A stretch of DNA of 64,000 nucleotides from positions 31,970,953-32,034,952 of the forward strand of contig NC_084804.1 of NCBI RefSeq assembly GCF_963583255.1, given 5' to 3'. Positions 1-12,388 of the stretch are shown here, in pieces. The stretch's first letter is position 1. Each line of letters begins with the position of its first letter. The position numbers were made by a program, and so were the translations under genes. The notes under the pieces are model-generated. The model saw nothing but the letters and a program-made list of their open reading frames with translations, had not been told where the DNA came from and searched no databases. This DNA is from Pyrus communis. Its lineage: Eukaryota > Streptophyta > Magnoliopsida > Rosales > Rosaceae.

Positions 1-209
1 CAGACTTCACTGCCCTTTAATTATTAATTTTTGTTTAATTTTTAAGCCAAAAGTGAATTAAAAATGGCAAAAAAATATAGTCTGTGATTTAGTCCAACAC
101 TGCACCAAACGTTTCACTAAGTTAGTCCAGCTTAGTCTAGTCTAAGCCAATCCAGCTTAGTCCCTGAAGTTAGTCCAGTTTGAGACAATGCAGTGTAACA
201 AACGCACCC
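1..209. mobile_element. 3' end of a TIR DNA transposon (GGGTGCGTTTGTT family), truncated by the window edge
   Basis: The stretch ends in AACAAACGCACCC, followed by TTA. It resembles the right end of the complete element at 19042-19944: both contain repeated words of the type TTAGTCCAGCTTAGTC and both end in ACAAACGCACCC. Only one end lies in the window. The TTA flank would fit a PIF/Harbinger-type 3-bp target site. No coding sequence is seen. Confidence 0.6.
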
Positions 210-352
210 TTAACGTCTTAGAGTTCTATACATCCATCCCTTCTTAAGGAACTTCTTTAGACAAAACTCTATTTTTTCCTCTTTTTGGGTGGTAAATATT
301 TCTCAGAACATAAAAGTGTGAATTAAACCCATGTGCCTAGGTGATAGGTGTG

Positions 353-975
353 TGTAACATCCCACATCGACCAACGGAGAGGGAGTGATGTGCCTTATAT
401 GTACATGTCCACCTTCATATAACACGAGACCTTTTGGGGACTCACTGGCTTCGAATTCTATCGGAACTCCAAAGTTAAGCGAGTTAGGGCGAGAGCGGTC
501 CTAGGATGGATGACCAAACCGTGAGGGCATGGCCGGAGCCCAAAGCGGACAATATCATGTTATGGCGGAGCCGGGACTGGGATGTGACAGAATGGTTTCA
601 GAGCCACTTTGCCGTTTGGTGCGAGTGTACCGACGAAGACGTCGGGCCCCAAGGGGGGTGGATTGTAACATCCCACATCGACCAACGGAGAGGGGGTGAT
701 GTGCATTGTAACATCTCACATCAACCAACAGAAAGGGGGTGATGTGCCTTATATGTTCATGCCCACCTCCATATAGCACGAGGCCTTTTGGGGACTCACT
801 GGCTTCGGATTCTATCGGAACTCCAAAGTTAAGCGAGTTCGGGCGAGCGGTCCTAGGATGGGTGATCTACTGGGAAGTTTTTGTGTGAGTTCTCAAAAAC
901 GAAACTGTGAGGGCTTGGCCGGAGCTCAAAGCGGACAATATCGTGCTATGATTGAGTCGGCACTGGGATGTGACA
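353..975 (+). mobile_element. Cassandra-type TRIM retrotransposon (5S rRNA-like LTRs), rearranged
   Basis: This is a non-coding terminal-repeat retrotransposon in miniature. Two direct LTR copies (353-589 and 664-975) start TGTAACATCCCACATCG and end GGGATGTGACA. They flank a short interior with a primer-binding-like TGGTTTCAGAGCC at about 592-605 and a purine tract AAGGGGGGTGGA just before the second LTR. Each LTR carries a 5S rRNA-like block (AACTCCAAAGTTAAGCGAG, then CCTAGGATGG), the diagnostic trait of Cassandra. The left LTR lacks about 45 bases of the 5S-like block (the part after GGATGG). The right LTR begins with a tandem repeat of its own first 43 bases (664-706, then 707 onward). Flanks are GTGTG and TGTGT, so the target duplication is ambiguous. 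Confidence 0.85.
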
Positions 976-1241
976 TGTGTGTTTATTGATAAATTTTAGT
1001 TTTATTATTTATTTCATCATATACTTGATGGTAATTATGTAATATGGTAAAAAAGACAATTCATATTTAAAATTTAAATTGAGTGTAAAGAGAAATTATA
1101 TGAATTCAAATAAAATTTTTCATCTAAAAACGCACTATATTATTTTAAAAACACTCACGAATAACAAGAATTAAATTTAACTCGTGTGAACTCTAATAAG
1201 AAAGAGTTTCTCCTATAAAACATAGAACATAAAGGCTATCC

Positions 1242-1249
1242 TATAAAAG
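1242..1249 (+). promoter_or_regulatory. Candidate TATA box of the ATP synthase delta gene
   Basis: TATAAAAG lies about 230 bases before the ATG at 1480. A second weaker candidate (GATATAAG) lies near 1290. The region between is T/C-rich, as is usual for a plant 5' leader. Placement is by motif only; no transcript evidence is available. Confidence 0.3.
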
Positions 1250-1479
1250 TTATCCACGCGTCAAATCCATATCTCGGTATGTCCTCCTCAAGATATAAGT
1301 GGCTATGAACTTCAAATTCCGGATAAAAGCTCATCGCATCTCGATCGTCAATCCCTCTCCTTCTCCACCATCCCAACCGTCCGTCCATCCTCATTTAAAT
1401 CCCCAAAAGTTTCAAGCCACTTCTTTCCAACAAACCATCAGAAAAAAAAAAGAGAGAAGAGAGCCACCCCATTCCACCT

Positions 1480-2241
1480 ATGGCCGCCCTCCAACACACC
1501 CCAATCTCTCTCCAATCCAAAACCACCGCATCCCCACCACTCTCCTCCGCCCTCACCCCGCGAACCACCACTCTCTCTTTCTCCTTCTCCTCCACCTTCT
1601 CCCCTATCCACCTCAAACTCTCCGCCTCCGCCCTCACCGCCCGCCGCACCGGCTCCGGGTCCCTCGGCGCTCGCATGAATGCCTCCGCCGCCACCAGCTA
1701 CGCCTCCGCGCTAGCCGACGTGGCGAAGTCGAACAACACCCTCGAAGCCACCTGCGGCGACGTGGAAAAGATCGAGAAGTTCTTCGGCGAGCCGTCGGTG
1801 TTCGACTTCTTCATCAACCCGACCATCGGCCTGGAGAAGAAGCGGCAGGTACTGGACGACATCGCCAAGTCGTCGGCGCTGCAGCCGCACACGATCAACT
1901 TCCTGAACATCCTGGTGGACGCGAAGCGCATCGACCTGATAAAGGAGATCGTGAAGGAGTTCGAGGTGGTGTACAACAAGATTACGGACACGGAGTTGGC
2001 GATCGTGAGCTCGGTGGTGAAGCTGGAGTCGCAGCACTTGGCGCAGATAGCGAAGCAGGTGCAGAAGCTGACGGGGGCGAAGAATGTGAGGATTAAGACG
2101 GAGATTGATCCGAGTTTGGTGGCGGGGTTCACAGTGAGGTATGGGCAGTCGGGGTCCAAGCTTATTGACTTAAGCGTCAAGAAGCAGCTGGAGGAGATTG
2201 CGGCGGAGCTTGATTTGGGTGACATTAAGCTCAATTTATAA
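1480..2241 (+). CDS. ATPD: ATP synthase delta subunit, chloroplastic (CF1 delta)
   Basis: A 253-residue, intronless open reading frame. The product is the delta subunit of the chloroplast F-type ATP synthase, which sits on top of the CF1 alpha3-beta3 head and joins it to the peripheral stalk so that thylakoid proton flow drives ATP synthesis. Residues 1 to about 67 are rich in Ser, Thr, Ala and Pro with few acids, a typical stromal transit peptide; the mature chain probably starts near SAATSYASALADVAKSN. The rest is one OSCP/delta domain, including NPTIGLEKKRQVLDDIAK and the conserved C-terminal block with EIDPSLVAGFTVRYG and LIDLSVKKQLEEI. Length fits the plant family (about 235-255). The ATG is the first in this frame after an A-rich leader. 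The transit-peptide part is C-rich. It is convergent with the SERK gene, about 1.2 kb tail to tail. No defect is seen. Confidence 0.96.
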   Translation: MAALQHTPISLQSKTTASPPLSSALTPRTTTLSFSFSSTFSPIHLKLSASALTARRTGSGSLGARMNASAATSYASALADVAKSNNTLEATCGDVEKIEKFFGEPSVFDFFINPTIGLEKKRQVLDDIAKSSALQPHTINFLNILVDAKRIDLIKEIVKEFEVVYNKITDTELAIVSSVVKLESQHLAQIAKQVQKLTGAKNVRIKTEIDPSLVAGFTVRYGQSGSKLIDLSVKKQLEEIAAELDLGDIKLNL

Positions 2242-3449
2242 CTCCACATTTGCTCTTAATATTTTATTTTTTTTTATTTTTTATTTTTATTTTTTTGGGT
2301 TAATGTGTAAAACCATATGTTTTGAGTATATATATATGTCAAATGTATGTATGCTTTCTTCTTGGGGAGTTTGACATGGATTCAGGCAAATTATCAAGGT
2401 CTTTTTTGGTGATTTAGTTAGTTGGAACCTTGAACTCGATGGATTAATTCATTGTATTTGGTGATTTTATCTTTAACGTAGTCTGTTGTTTCTATTTGAT
2501 TATTCAATTTACCGATAAAAATAAAGAGTGTGTGGGTCCCAAACTTTTACGTCTTAGCTCAGTTCTTAAAAGTTACTTCAAACTAACAAGACTCTTTGCT
2601 TTAAGGGTCGAGAAGAGAATGTCTCTCGTACGTAATCTTACCCTTACTTTATAAAGAAACTATTTCCACAACTCGAACTTATAACATTCAGTCACAAAAG
2701 AGCAATTTTCAGTACTCAACCTTGAATTTATAAAAACCTACATGTTTTGGACGAAAATTCGTGAACCTCAGTTACCGAATTTTAAGTTCATAAATTAATT
2801 GTAAATTAGGGTGAAGGTTCATGCATCAATTTGTCCAATACCATTAATACTTTTTCTCAAAAGTTCACGGGTCACCATTAATGAACGGTCAGCCACACGC
2901 TCCGGCCAGTGGGCCACTTCGGAGCCCCAAAGCTGCTCGTATAGAAAGCCACTATCGCCAGTGACAGCAACATCCCATGAGCATACTACTTTCCCTCCCA
3001 AACTTCTGGTAGTCAGATCGAATAAACTGAAAAAAATCAAATGACACAAATTCACAAGAAGTTTGTGAACAACACCATTCTAAATTAATCCAAATCAAAT
3101 TTCAGCTCCAACTACGGGTCTTGAACTCATTCCGAGATGCGATTGCCCGCGTATAAACGGACACTGGACCGCACGTAAGTATGGAGAGCATAAAGATTAA
3201 ATCTGCCACAGCTTCTTACATGTATGTATAAATGAAGGGCTTTGTCACACTGCAGCAGATGATACAAATTGCACCTAACTAAAGCAACTCATATGCACAA
3301 GTGTAATGAATAAAATGCAGAATGGACTTATAAGATACATTAATCGGGATAGCTATCGTCGTTCGGAAAGAAAGAAAAATGTATGTTAAAAAATTAAGTA
3401 GAAAATAATTCCTCCCTTCCTCCTTTTACCAGCGTCTACAGCACGAAGG
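2242..3449. other. Convergent intergenic region between ATPD and SERK
   Basis: The region holds the T-rich 3' untranslated region of ATPD (to about 2470), AT-rich DNA, and the presumed 3' untranslated region of the minus-strand SERK gene near 3230-3449. No supportable gene is present. A decayed SINE-like stretch at about 2600-2715 is listed separately. Confidence 0.6.
2600..2715. repeat. Possible Au-SINE relic
   Basis: The words GTCTCTCGTACGTAATCTTACCCTTACTTTATAAAG, written here only as a type (TCTTACCCTTACTTTATAAA), CTATTTCCACAACTCGAAC and TCACAAAAGAGCAA recall the Au SINE family (ACCCTTGCTTTG, CTGTTTCC, ACTCGAACCC, GGTCACAAGG). The match is from memory of the family and the stretch is degraded. 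No tail or target duplication could be defined. Confidence 0.35.
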
Positions 3450-6400
3450 TCACCTTGGACCAGATAACTCCACTGCATGCAAATTTTCGGTTGAGTCAAC
3501 GATCCAGTCAGAATTTGGGTGAGGAGCTAACTCCACTTCTTGGCGGAGCACTTCGACCTTTTGCCACTCATCCCATCTTTCTGCCAACCCATCACCTTCA
3601 AGCATCCTTACAACTTCCGACATCTTAGGCCGGTCCATTGGGGAGCCTTGTGTGCAGAGCAGTGCAACTTGAATTAGCTGCTCTACCTCAGCCTCTACGT
3701 AATTACTCTGGAGATCAGGATCAACCAGCATTTCTAGCTTTTTCTCCTTCAGTAATCCTTTCACCTGGAAAAGCACTCATCTCTGTTAGATGTTGTAGAA
3801 ATTTCGTACGTCTCTCCTAGCAATGCGGAGAAGCTCCTCAAAGATTGTTGATAATTCCTCAATTAAATCAAAAGAGAAGAGAGGAGTCACACAAGGCATG
3901 CGCATGAATGGGGAAAATATATGAAACCAGAAAGCAAATAAAAATTTTGTCATCTGACTCAACATATACCAAATATGACACTGGATTGAACTTAGACGAC
4001 ACAAATATACGGAAACTAGTCAGACTGCAATTCTCAAGACTCTCTTTAAAGTTCATTAAGCATTCCTACCCTACCTTAGGCTGATACTCTCTCAATAGCT
4101 CTTACTTCCATTCTAAGATTGGATATCATTATCAAGAAATCAGCTTGTTGGTTTCTACAGGTTTACACAAGGGATAAAAAGCTACAATGCAACTTCACAG
4201 CTACAGTCCAAGAGAATGTTCAACTGCGGCAGCAGATCACAGCAACAGCGGCAGAAGCAAATTGATATCAGAAAAATGAGTAATAATGGAACAGATACAT
4301 ACCCAATCAAGCAACATGACATCATCATCATTTGCAAGGCGAGCAAGATCAAAAGCCCTCTGACCAGTAATAAGCTCCAGAAGCATGATACCGTATCCGA
4401 AAACATCAGTTTTCTCAGATGACTTCCCGGTAGACAGGTACTCTGGAGCTATATGTCCAATTGTGCCACGTACAGCAGTAGTGACGTGGGTGTCTTTGTA
4501 GTCCATCAGTTTAGCCAACCCAAAGTCTCCAACAACAGCCTCAAACTCCTCATCCAGCAGAATGTTCGCAGCTTTCACATCACGATGAATAATCTTCGGA
4601 TCACAGTGATCATGCAAATAAGAAAGACCCCTTGCAGATCCCAGTGCAATTCGCTTCCGACTTGGCCAATCAAGAGGCGGTTGGTTTGGAGGGCGTTCTA
4701 GAATAATGCACAAATAAAGCATGAATATGATGAGGACATAGAATGGGACAATGTGCATTAAGAAAATAATAAGAAAGTGGAAACCAGGGTTAAGAATTTT
4801 TTTTTTTTTTTTTTTTTTCAGGTTATAATTAAATAAACAGCACATTGATGTGTCAAAGAAAATTTCCAAAGTAGAGTATCATCCTAAAAGTTTTCTAAAA
4901 TGCAATGAAGCAATACCTCTTAAACATGAGGCAACACTCCCATTAGCCATGTATGGATAAACAAGTAACCGCTCAGTTGGTGTCATACAGAACCCACGTA
5001 ACCGAAGAAGATTTCGATGCACAGCCATGCTGATCATCTCTACTTCAGTTTGAAACTGCAACTCCCCACCAGGGGTGCGCTCTTCTTTCAGTCTTTTCAC
5101 AGCGACTAGCGAACCATCTGCTAGGCGCCCCTTGTAGACCTTACCAAATCCACCTCTCCCCAGAATGTTTTTGTTACTAAAACTATCCGTCGCAACTTGT
5201 AATTCTCGTAAAGAAAACCTCTTGAGCTGCCCAAGATGTACTTCAGGATCCTCCTCAGCTGCAAGAGATGAAGTTTAAGTTTTTAAACAAACTATTGAAC
5301 TGAAAGTGATTCAGATTTCAGTTCAATTACTAACCAGGTACATCAAAGAAAAATTCTTGTGGCTTCCTCCGGCGCCACCATGCAAATGCAATTGCAGGGG
5401 CAGCAAATAGTAAAGCAGCACCAGCAGCAACTCCACCAGCTATAGCCCCAGTGGCACTATTACCTCCTGATGTAAGATGAAATAAAGATTAGATGGCAGC
5501 TACGCACAATTTTATAAGCCATTAAAAAGGTTACATGCAAACACTTCACCATATTTATAATTTAGAAAGATAGTGCAGTTCATTCAATCTCTGGAAGCCT
5601 AGAATGACAAGAACACAAGTAAAATGACGAAATCTAACAACTAAATATGCATTGACCGCCTTTGCAGAGAATGAACGCAATAAAGCCTCCCATAGGTCAG
5701 CAATCGCATTCTTAACCAGGGAAAAATATCGAGAAAAAAAAAATAGTACAACAAAAAGAAAACGACAAAAAACTGTCCAAGTAATGTATAAAACTGCAAC
5801 CACTATAAACAAAACTAGTAACTCCTTGCAAGAGAACTTAACAATAATAACCAAGCTACATGTAGATGTTAAAACTTAAAACATTCTAGTCTAAGACTAG
5901 GTAGCGCCTTGGGCGAAGACATGCTATGTCGCTTCTGGAAGAAACATGTTACACGGATCACCTAAACCCCTGAAATCTAATAGTGAACAAAAGGAAAAAT
6001 TACCTGGTATTGAAATTGGCGGTGGTGGGACAAATGGTGGGGGAGGTGAAAATGGAGGAGATCCTGGGCAGGGGCGACCAGTTACTGGGCCACATAGATT
6101 CATGTTGTTAGCAAAACTGCAAATGGGAGAGAACAGTCATTCAGAAATCGTTAACAATAGAGTCAGTAAATGCAAGAAAAGTTTGTACATTAACAAGAAA
6201 CCTTATGGGAGTGAATAAAGAAAAGGAGCCATTGTCTGGAACTACTCCTGAGAGACGATTATTTGATAGATCCCTGCATTTTGAAATCAACATCAGACCA
6301 TAGAATCTTGCAACGAACAATACTAAACATGAGATGTGATGTGTGCGAGAGACTGGGATCAGATTGGCACTCACAGTACTTGAAGTGAAGAGATATTAGT

Positions 6401-9400
6401 CAATGACATGGGAATCGGACCCGCCAAGCTGTTGTTGTTAAGCCGCCTATCCTTGCACAAAGGATTTCAAGAAAATACATGGTAAGATCTACAATCAATC
6501 AACGAATATTCCACATTTGAATCAATAATAGACAACAAAATAAATAATTTATGCTAGTCTAACAGAACAGCACAAGCACAACATTTTATATATGTTTGTT
6601 TTTTTAGATGAAACGATAACACTTTATTAAAAAAAACAAGAATTACAAAATAGTGGATAAGAAATTCACCATGTTTGTATATGTTTGAACTGAAATGTTT
6701 GTACACTTGTTTGTATAATATAATTATGATGATTTTATAACACCACCTGATTTGATATATGTTTGTGTTCGTGAAGGCCCACAAAGATTGAACTTAGGCT
6801 CGTTTATACAATCAACATCCCAGGGATTTTCTATGCTCACGGAACCTTAAACCTTTAGTTTGCCTCTTCTACAAATGAAGCTCATGGATTTGTTATTTTA
6901 TCACTGAATGTACCTTTTCAAATCCAAATTTAGAATCTTAAATGCGAAGCAGCTCATTTCAAAGTATCATGCATATATTATTTTCCTTTCTTCCATTTAC
7001 CAAGATGAAATAATATGGCAATAAATATTTACAAAATATAATTGTATTTTTCCATGCAAATAAATATTTCTTTCAATCTTTGTTAGGTCATGAGGCTTCA
7101 GAATACAAGCCAAACACGCATGACATGGTACTTATGTCTACAATATGGGCATTAAAGAAATAAGGTAAAAGATAAGTATACCCACAGGAATCGTAGTTTT
7201 GACAGCTTGCCCAAGGTGTCTGGGATTGGACCTGAAAAACTATTCAAATAAAGATCCAAGCTCACCAAGGTGGTTAGGTTCCCCAGTTCCCTAGGAATTG
7301 GTCCACTTATGTTATTACTGTAGAGTTCCCTATCATAAAGGAAAGAAAAAGATTAAGTTTAAAAGATAGTTCAGGAAAACTGTGCAATACCATCAGATGG
7401 TTCAGGCAAACAAATGATATGAAAAATCTAGATTGTGGTCTTAAAGCGTGTATGCCAAGAAAAAATAACAATGTTAGATAGTATTAATAAGTTATTTCCA
7501 GATAATATGCCAAAAGAACCCAACATTTCCTTCAGGTCTGGGTCTGGGCATACAAAGATGTTATTACAATATGGCTTTCCCCCAAGGATCAGCTGCAACG
7601 AACATCCCAAAGAAGGGCAGAAGATAATCCCAAAATCAAATATAAAGTTGTACATAAATAATAGCATGCAAATTTTATCCACTGTAACAACTAAGCTATC
7701 ACTGAAACTAGTCTAATATCATACAACACAGCTCCTGATAAACAATATTTTTGATCTGGATGAGAAGCAACCAAAAACAAAACACCAGTTAACAAGTTCG
7801 CAAACACTGAATGCATGTTAGATGACAAATTTGAGAACATTACGGGACTTAGATACTGTGAACTAAATAAAATTTGACTACCAATAAGGGAAAGATCTCT
7901 ACATGGAGCCACATCTCATTGGTCAGAAATGATGAGCTACCAGAACTGTGACAAAGAACCTTCAAAGTTTCTGATAGAAGCTTGCTACAAAAGTCTAAAT
8001 CAATAAATAGATTACAATTTTGGGTTGATCTAAACTGGTCTTAACTTGATTACAAAAGGTTGTATATTTTGCAGTTCATGTCAATATCTGGTTTGGTTTA
8101 GCTTTCATCCAGGTATAAAATATACAAGTTCTAGTAGTCATAGAAAAACCTCCTTTAAAATAGACAACACAAGTGCTCATAAGGACAATAAGTGTGATTC
8201 TGCAAATGATGAATGCAAGCACATATGTTATCCTGCTAACTGGGCAAGAACAGGCTGATCAAAAAGATTGCACTTGCTTCCCCCACCCATGTCTATACTC
8301 TGAAATGATTAGCTATTTACATTATCCTATGCAGTATGCAATCATGAGGCTTGCTTTATATTATCAACAAGCTGTCCTCCATAAGTTTGTCTAACTATCA
8401 AGCATCATATGGTTGAATTGATTCAACTGTGAAATAAATAAAAAGTATATTATGACGTGTGTATCTAGGGAATAGTTGCTTCAAAGTGAATTTTCCCTAT
8501 AGATACATCTATTAAATTAAATTTTGGACCTATCAGAATATATGGATTGTGCTAAAGATTCAAGATTCAAAACAAATTTTTATCCGTTTAGACAAAACTT
8601 TAGAAAAAAAAGAAGTAAATAACTCGTAAAAATTTATTCGAAATGCTTTTTTTTTTTCTAGAATTTTCAATATATGTTTGACATCTTCTATGCAAAAATG
8701 TTTAATTTTCAATCGTAAGCCTTTTCTACATCCATACGATCTATTAAAGTAGATCGATTTTGCCCATATAATGAAAGCAGATCTAGGTCCATGTCATTTT
8801 AAAGATACTTTCGAGATTGAGTAGAATAATTTGCAATAACTTAACTGTACTCATCAACTTGGGAAACCTCATTTTGTTTACCTTTACTTTTATAACAAAA
8901 TCTAAATGAATACCTATCCCAACACAATGCCACCTTTTTCTTTAAAGTAAGCCCCAACCCATCACCAACCTTCGTAGTCAAGGTTTAAGGGCCTACTACT
9001 TACCATTAATACTTCTCAAACTCTCATAACTTTAAGTCCTTCCGTTAAGTAGATACCAGTATATCTAACTGAACTAGAAAAAAATTCAAAGAGCAGGCAA
9101 AGTTCTTCACCATCATAGTGCTTGATTTACGTTTATTTGACGTAACTGTATTTGCACATCAAGTTTGCTAACCAATCTGACAACCATGACCCTAATTCAA
9201 TGTATTAGTATTGCCAGTGAAGTAGCTCAATGAAAGATCTTCCAAATGGAGAGAATATCGTGCCCCCAACAACCTGATAGCCCATGGCCTAGGCTCCACC
9301 ATGGCGCTAAGCTGATAACTACATTCTTTCATATGCATAACAATCAAATAACTATGAATTAAAGCAAATGGAATGAGTATAACTACAATAAGACAAACAA

Positions 9401-10669
9401 TACTTAGGAAAAGAATGAAAGCAACAGCGCAGAATTAAACTACAAAGTAACTTACAGATACTGTAAATTCTTGAGAAGGCCAAGCTGCGGAACAAGTTGA
9501 CCAGACAAGGCTGCGTTTCCAAGATCACTGAGATTACAGGTAAAACAAATCATGAAGAGTATTCTTCCGAAAGGGAGTGATGCAAAAGCATGTTCTTTAA
9601 AGATGTCAGGAGTGAGAAAACATACACTCTTATGACGCTATTTTCATTGTTGCATGTAACATGAAACCACGTACAAGGGTTCACAAGAGTAGGATCCCAA
9701 CTTTGCAGGACATTGTTGGGGTCCTCCAAGTTGGTTCTTAGATTATGCAAGGCATCACCTGTTTGTATAAACAAGAAAAGCAATTAGTTGCGCACCACAA
9801 GCCATAAACACACTGGAAAGTCATAACCTATCAGACCATAAAGTTTGAATTTTGAAGAGCACGCTATTCTAGAATATCCGGAACGAAATATAAAACCATC
9901 ATGCAGAAAAAACATATAATCCATAGAGATACAAATTTGTGGAATTTGTGGGACTTGATGTACAAAGCAAAACTCAAGCCTCACAATTGATCACAAGCAG
10001 AAACATATGATTGAATTCAGGTTTACATTCATAAAGTTCTGTGGGTACAACACTTCATTAACTACGGAAGGCAACTACTACCCTCAAAGTCTTGTTGACT
10101 CATAAGACTTACAAAATAGATAGAGGTTTTACACAGAAATCACACATCAAAAGGCCATAACTGGGAAATCAAATAATGGCACTTAATATCAATTGTAGCA
10201 ACCGAAACACCAATACAAGCCGTAATTAGTACGATTCTTCAACGCTTTATCACATTAAAGTTCAACTTCCACTTCATTACATTTAATAGTTCTCAAAGCA
10301 AATTGAAAGCTTAAGAAAACACTCTAGTATTCAAGATTCATAAATGGCTTTCAAGTCCCAGTACAAGGTATGCGACTAAGTTTAAATGAGCATAACAAAT
10401 TCTACCACCCCATAAATTTTACAGCAATCTATGTCCAGAAATTCATAATCTCAAGAAAATAAATAAATTTATTAAATTTTTTTGTACTAAAAAGATAACA
10501 AATTATAAAGGAAAAAGAATGAGAAAAAGGAAAATCAGCAAAAGTAAAGCTAGCTGAAGAAAGCAAACAAGTACAGACCTTCCATATTAGCAAGCACCAT
10601 TGTCATCCATAGTGGATGAGCTACCAAGATCAACCAGAGACAAACTGAATTCCCAACCTTTCTCTCCAT
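3450..10669 (-). CDS. SERK1/2-like: Somatic embryogenesis receptor kinase (SERK1/SERK2 type), 11 exons
   Basis: Plasma-membrane LRR receptor-like kinase, a co-receptor for brassinosteroid and peptide receptors. CDS exons on the minus strand: 10669-10579, 9758-9626, 9527-9456, 7329-7186, 6446-6375, 6273-6202, 6116-6004, 5466-5335, 5258-4917, 4697-4303, 3764-3450. All introns are GT-AG and the sum is 626 codons plus stop, matching SERK1/2 (about 625-628). In order: signal peptide ([20 protein letters not shown]), LRR N-cap with CTWFHVTC, five LRRs on exons of 72 or 144 bases, Ser-Pro-rich linker ([15 protein letters not shown]), one membrane helix ([20 protein letters not shown]) and a kinase with [36 protein letters not shown] and [20 protein letters not shown]. 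The ending [10 protein letters not shown] is the SERK1/2 form, not the BAK1 form. HRD and DFG are complete, so an active RD kinase is expected. No lesion is seen. Confidence 0.95.
7330..9455 (-). other. Long third intron of the SERK gene
   Basis: The 2.1-kb intron between the first LRR exon and the double-LRR exon is A/T-rich on both strands and holds only short non-conserved reading frames. I find no terminal repeats or coding similarity that would show a recent insertion. Confidence 0.7.
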
Positions 10670-11700
10670 TTCTCTCACTTGCTTTTTACGAGTCTCAGAT
10701 CCAAATGGTATCTCACCCCCAAACACACCATCCCAGAAACCCCCCAAACCCACCCCAACTCACTCAGATTACCAAATCCCAGCTCACAAATCTCAACCTA
10801 ACAACAAACCCACCATTACCCACTTCCCCAAATCACAAAAATCACCCACTCTACCAAGATCAAAACCCTAAGATCTCACCAACAAAAAACAACCAACCAA
10901 TTAAAAAAAAAATCACAGATTTGCAACCATTCCATTCGCTTTCTCTGCTACCCTTTTCGCGGAACTTCCCCTTTTGCTCGCTCTCCCTCTCCCTCTCCCT
11001 CTCCTCTCAGCATTTGTGTGGGATTCTTATTTCTTAATAGTTATCTCTCTCTCTCTCTCTCTTTATTTTTTATTTTTATTTTTATTTTTCTAATTTCGCT
11101 TTTTTGAGTGAGGCGTGCGCACACACAGAGAGCGATGAGTGAGAGAGAGTGTGGAGTGAGAGTGCAAAAAGCAGGGAGAGGGAGAGCTGCCCGAACAGTG
11201 CTGACCGGTGCCCGGTGGCAGACTCAAAACGGCTTCGCGCTCGTATCGTGGAAAGGGACGTGACCGTGGGCAGGGCAACCCCGTTTCCCATTCAAATCCT
11301 GGGCTTGAGTACGTGGGGGCCCACATAATTAGCCACTTCAGATTCGGTCCAACACATAGTTTTATTTGATCATCAAGGAAGTGAAGTGAAGCCAAGCTGT
11401 CGTATTACAACACAATTTTATTTGATTACGACATTACTATTATTTTTTTATTTTCCTCTGGATTCTGAGTTGTTGTACACTTTTGTATTGTGTCGCAATA
11501 TTTATGCACATTGGAATTATTAGGCTCTATCTATCCCTGACAGTGTTTTCCTCTTTGTGGCAACCAGGTCTTGATTTAACCTACCTAGGTAAAAAATGAA
11601 AAGGAAGGAAACATGCTAAGATAAAACTAAAAATGGGCTTTGAAAAGTTTATGATAAAGTAGTGTTTGTTAGTAGTCGGATAAATAACTCGGAGCAAAGA
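10670..11700 (-). promoter_or_regulatory. SERK 5' leader and promoter region
   Basis: Upstream of the SERK ATG (10669, minus) the plus strand is C-rich (the transcript would be G-rich). It then passes into pyrimidine-rich DNA with a (CT) microsatellite at about 11044-11062 and an AG-rich stretch near 11125-11180. A long purine/pyrimidine-asymmetric leader is usual for this kind of plant gene. No TATA box can be called with confidence, and no other gene is seen. Confidence 0.45.
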
Positions 11701-11732
11701 GAATTACTTCGAGAGTAAAAAGATTATACTGA

Positions 11733-12327
11733 GGACGTGTTTACCAACTCGTAATCGGAATGATAACAAGGAATCCAATTTTGATTACGGTTCATTCTTG
11801 TGTTTACTGATATTGGGAGGAATCAAGAGTTTGTAGGACCCACGAGAAAAATGGAATTCAATTCCTGGTATTGGAGGAATTGGACTCCTTCCATGTACGA
11901 GGTAATTGAATTCCCGGATGGTGAGGGAATCAGGAATACATTTGCTCTTCCTATCATGCCCTCTTATCAATCTGCCCTTCAACGATCTCGACTGCGCCTC
12001 CATGAAATCCGATAGGTAAAGAGACCATGTGGGTCGCATATGAGATCTCGTTCACGAACACTGGATCACCATCGTTCAGGAGGCGATGGACCAGACGGCA
12101 GAAGCTTCGACACCGCGGACAGAAACCGTGGATGTAGCCCCGGGACGATGACGTTAACGTCGTTATTTCGCGGACGTGCTTCTAGCTCGCTGGCTCATCC
12201 TCGTACGACGTTGCTTTGACGATTGCGATCGCGACCTTAGCGATGTCAATGCTTGTCTGGTCTTGATGGCTCTGATTTTTTCTGGGTTTATTCTTGTTGG
12301 TGGGAAGATGAACGTGGCTGGGTTTTA

Positions 12328-12388
<61 letters not shown>

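Noticed and set aside
1299..2096. A 265-codon plus-strand frame over the ATPD gene
   Set aside because: It overlaps the real gene in another frame and has Arg/Pro/His-rich composition caused by the GC-rich transit-peptide region.
1698..2249. A 183-codon minus-strand frame opposite ATPD
   Set aside because: It is the antisense shadow of a well conserved coding sequence; no family resemblance.
4799..4818. T run in a SERK intron as the tail of a retroposon
   Set aside because: No target duplication or element body flanks it; a plain homopolymer in an intron is sufficient.
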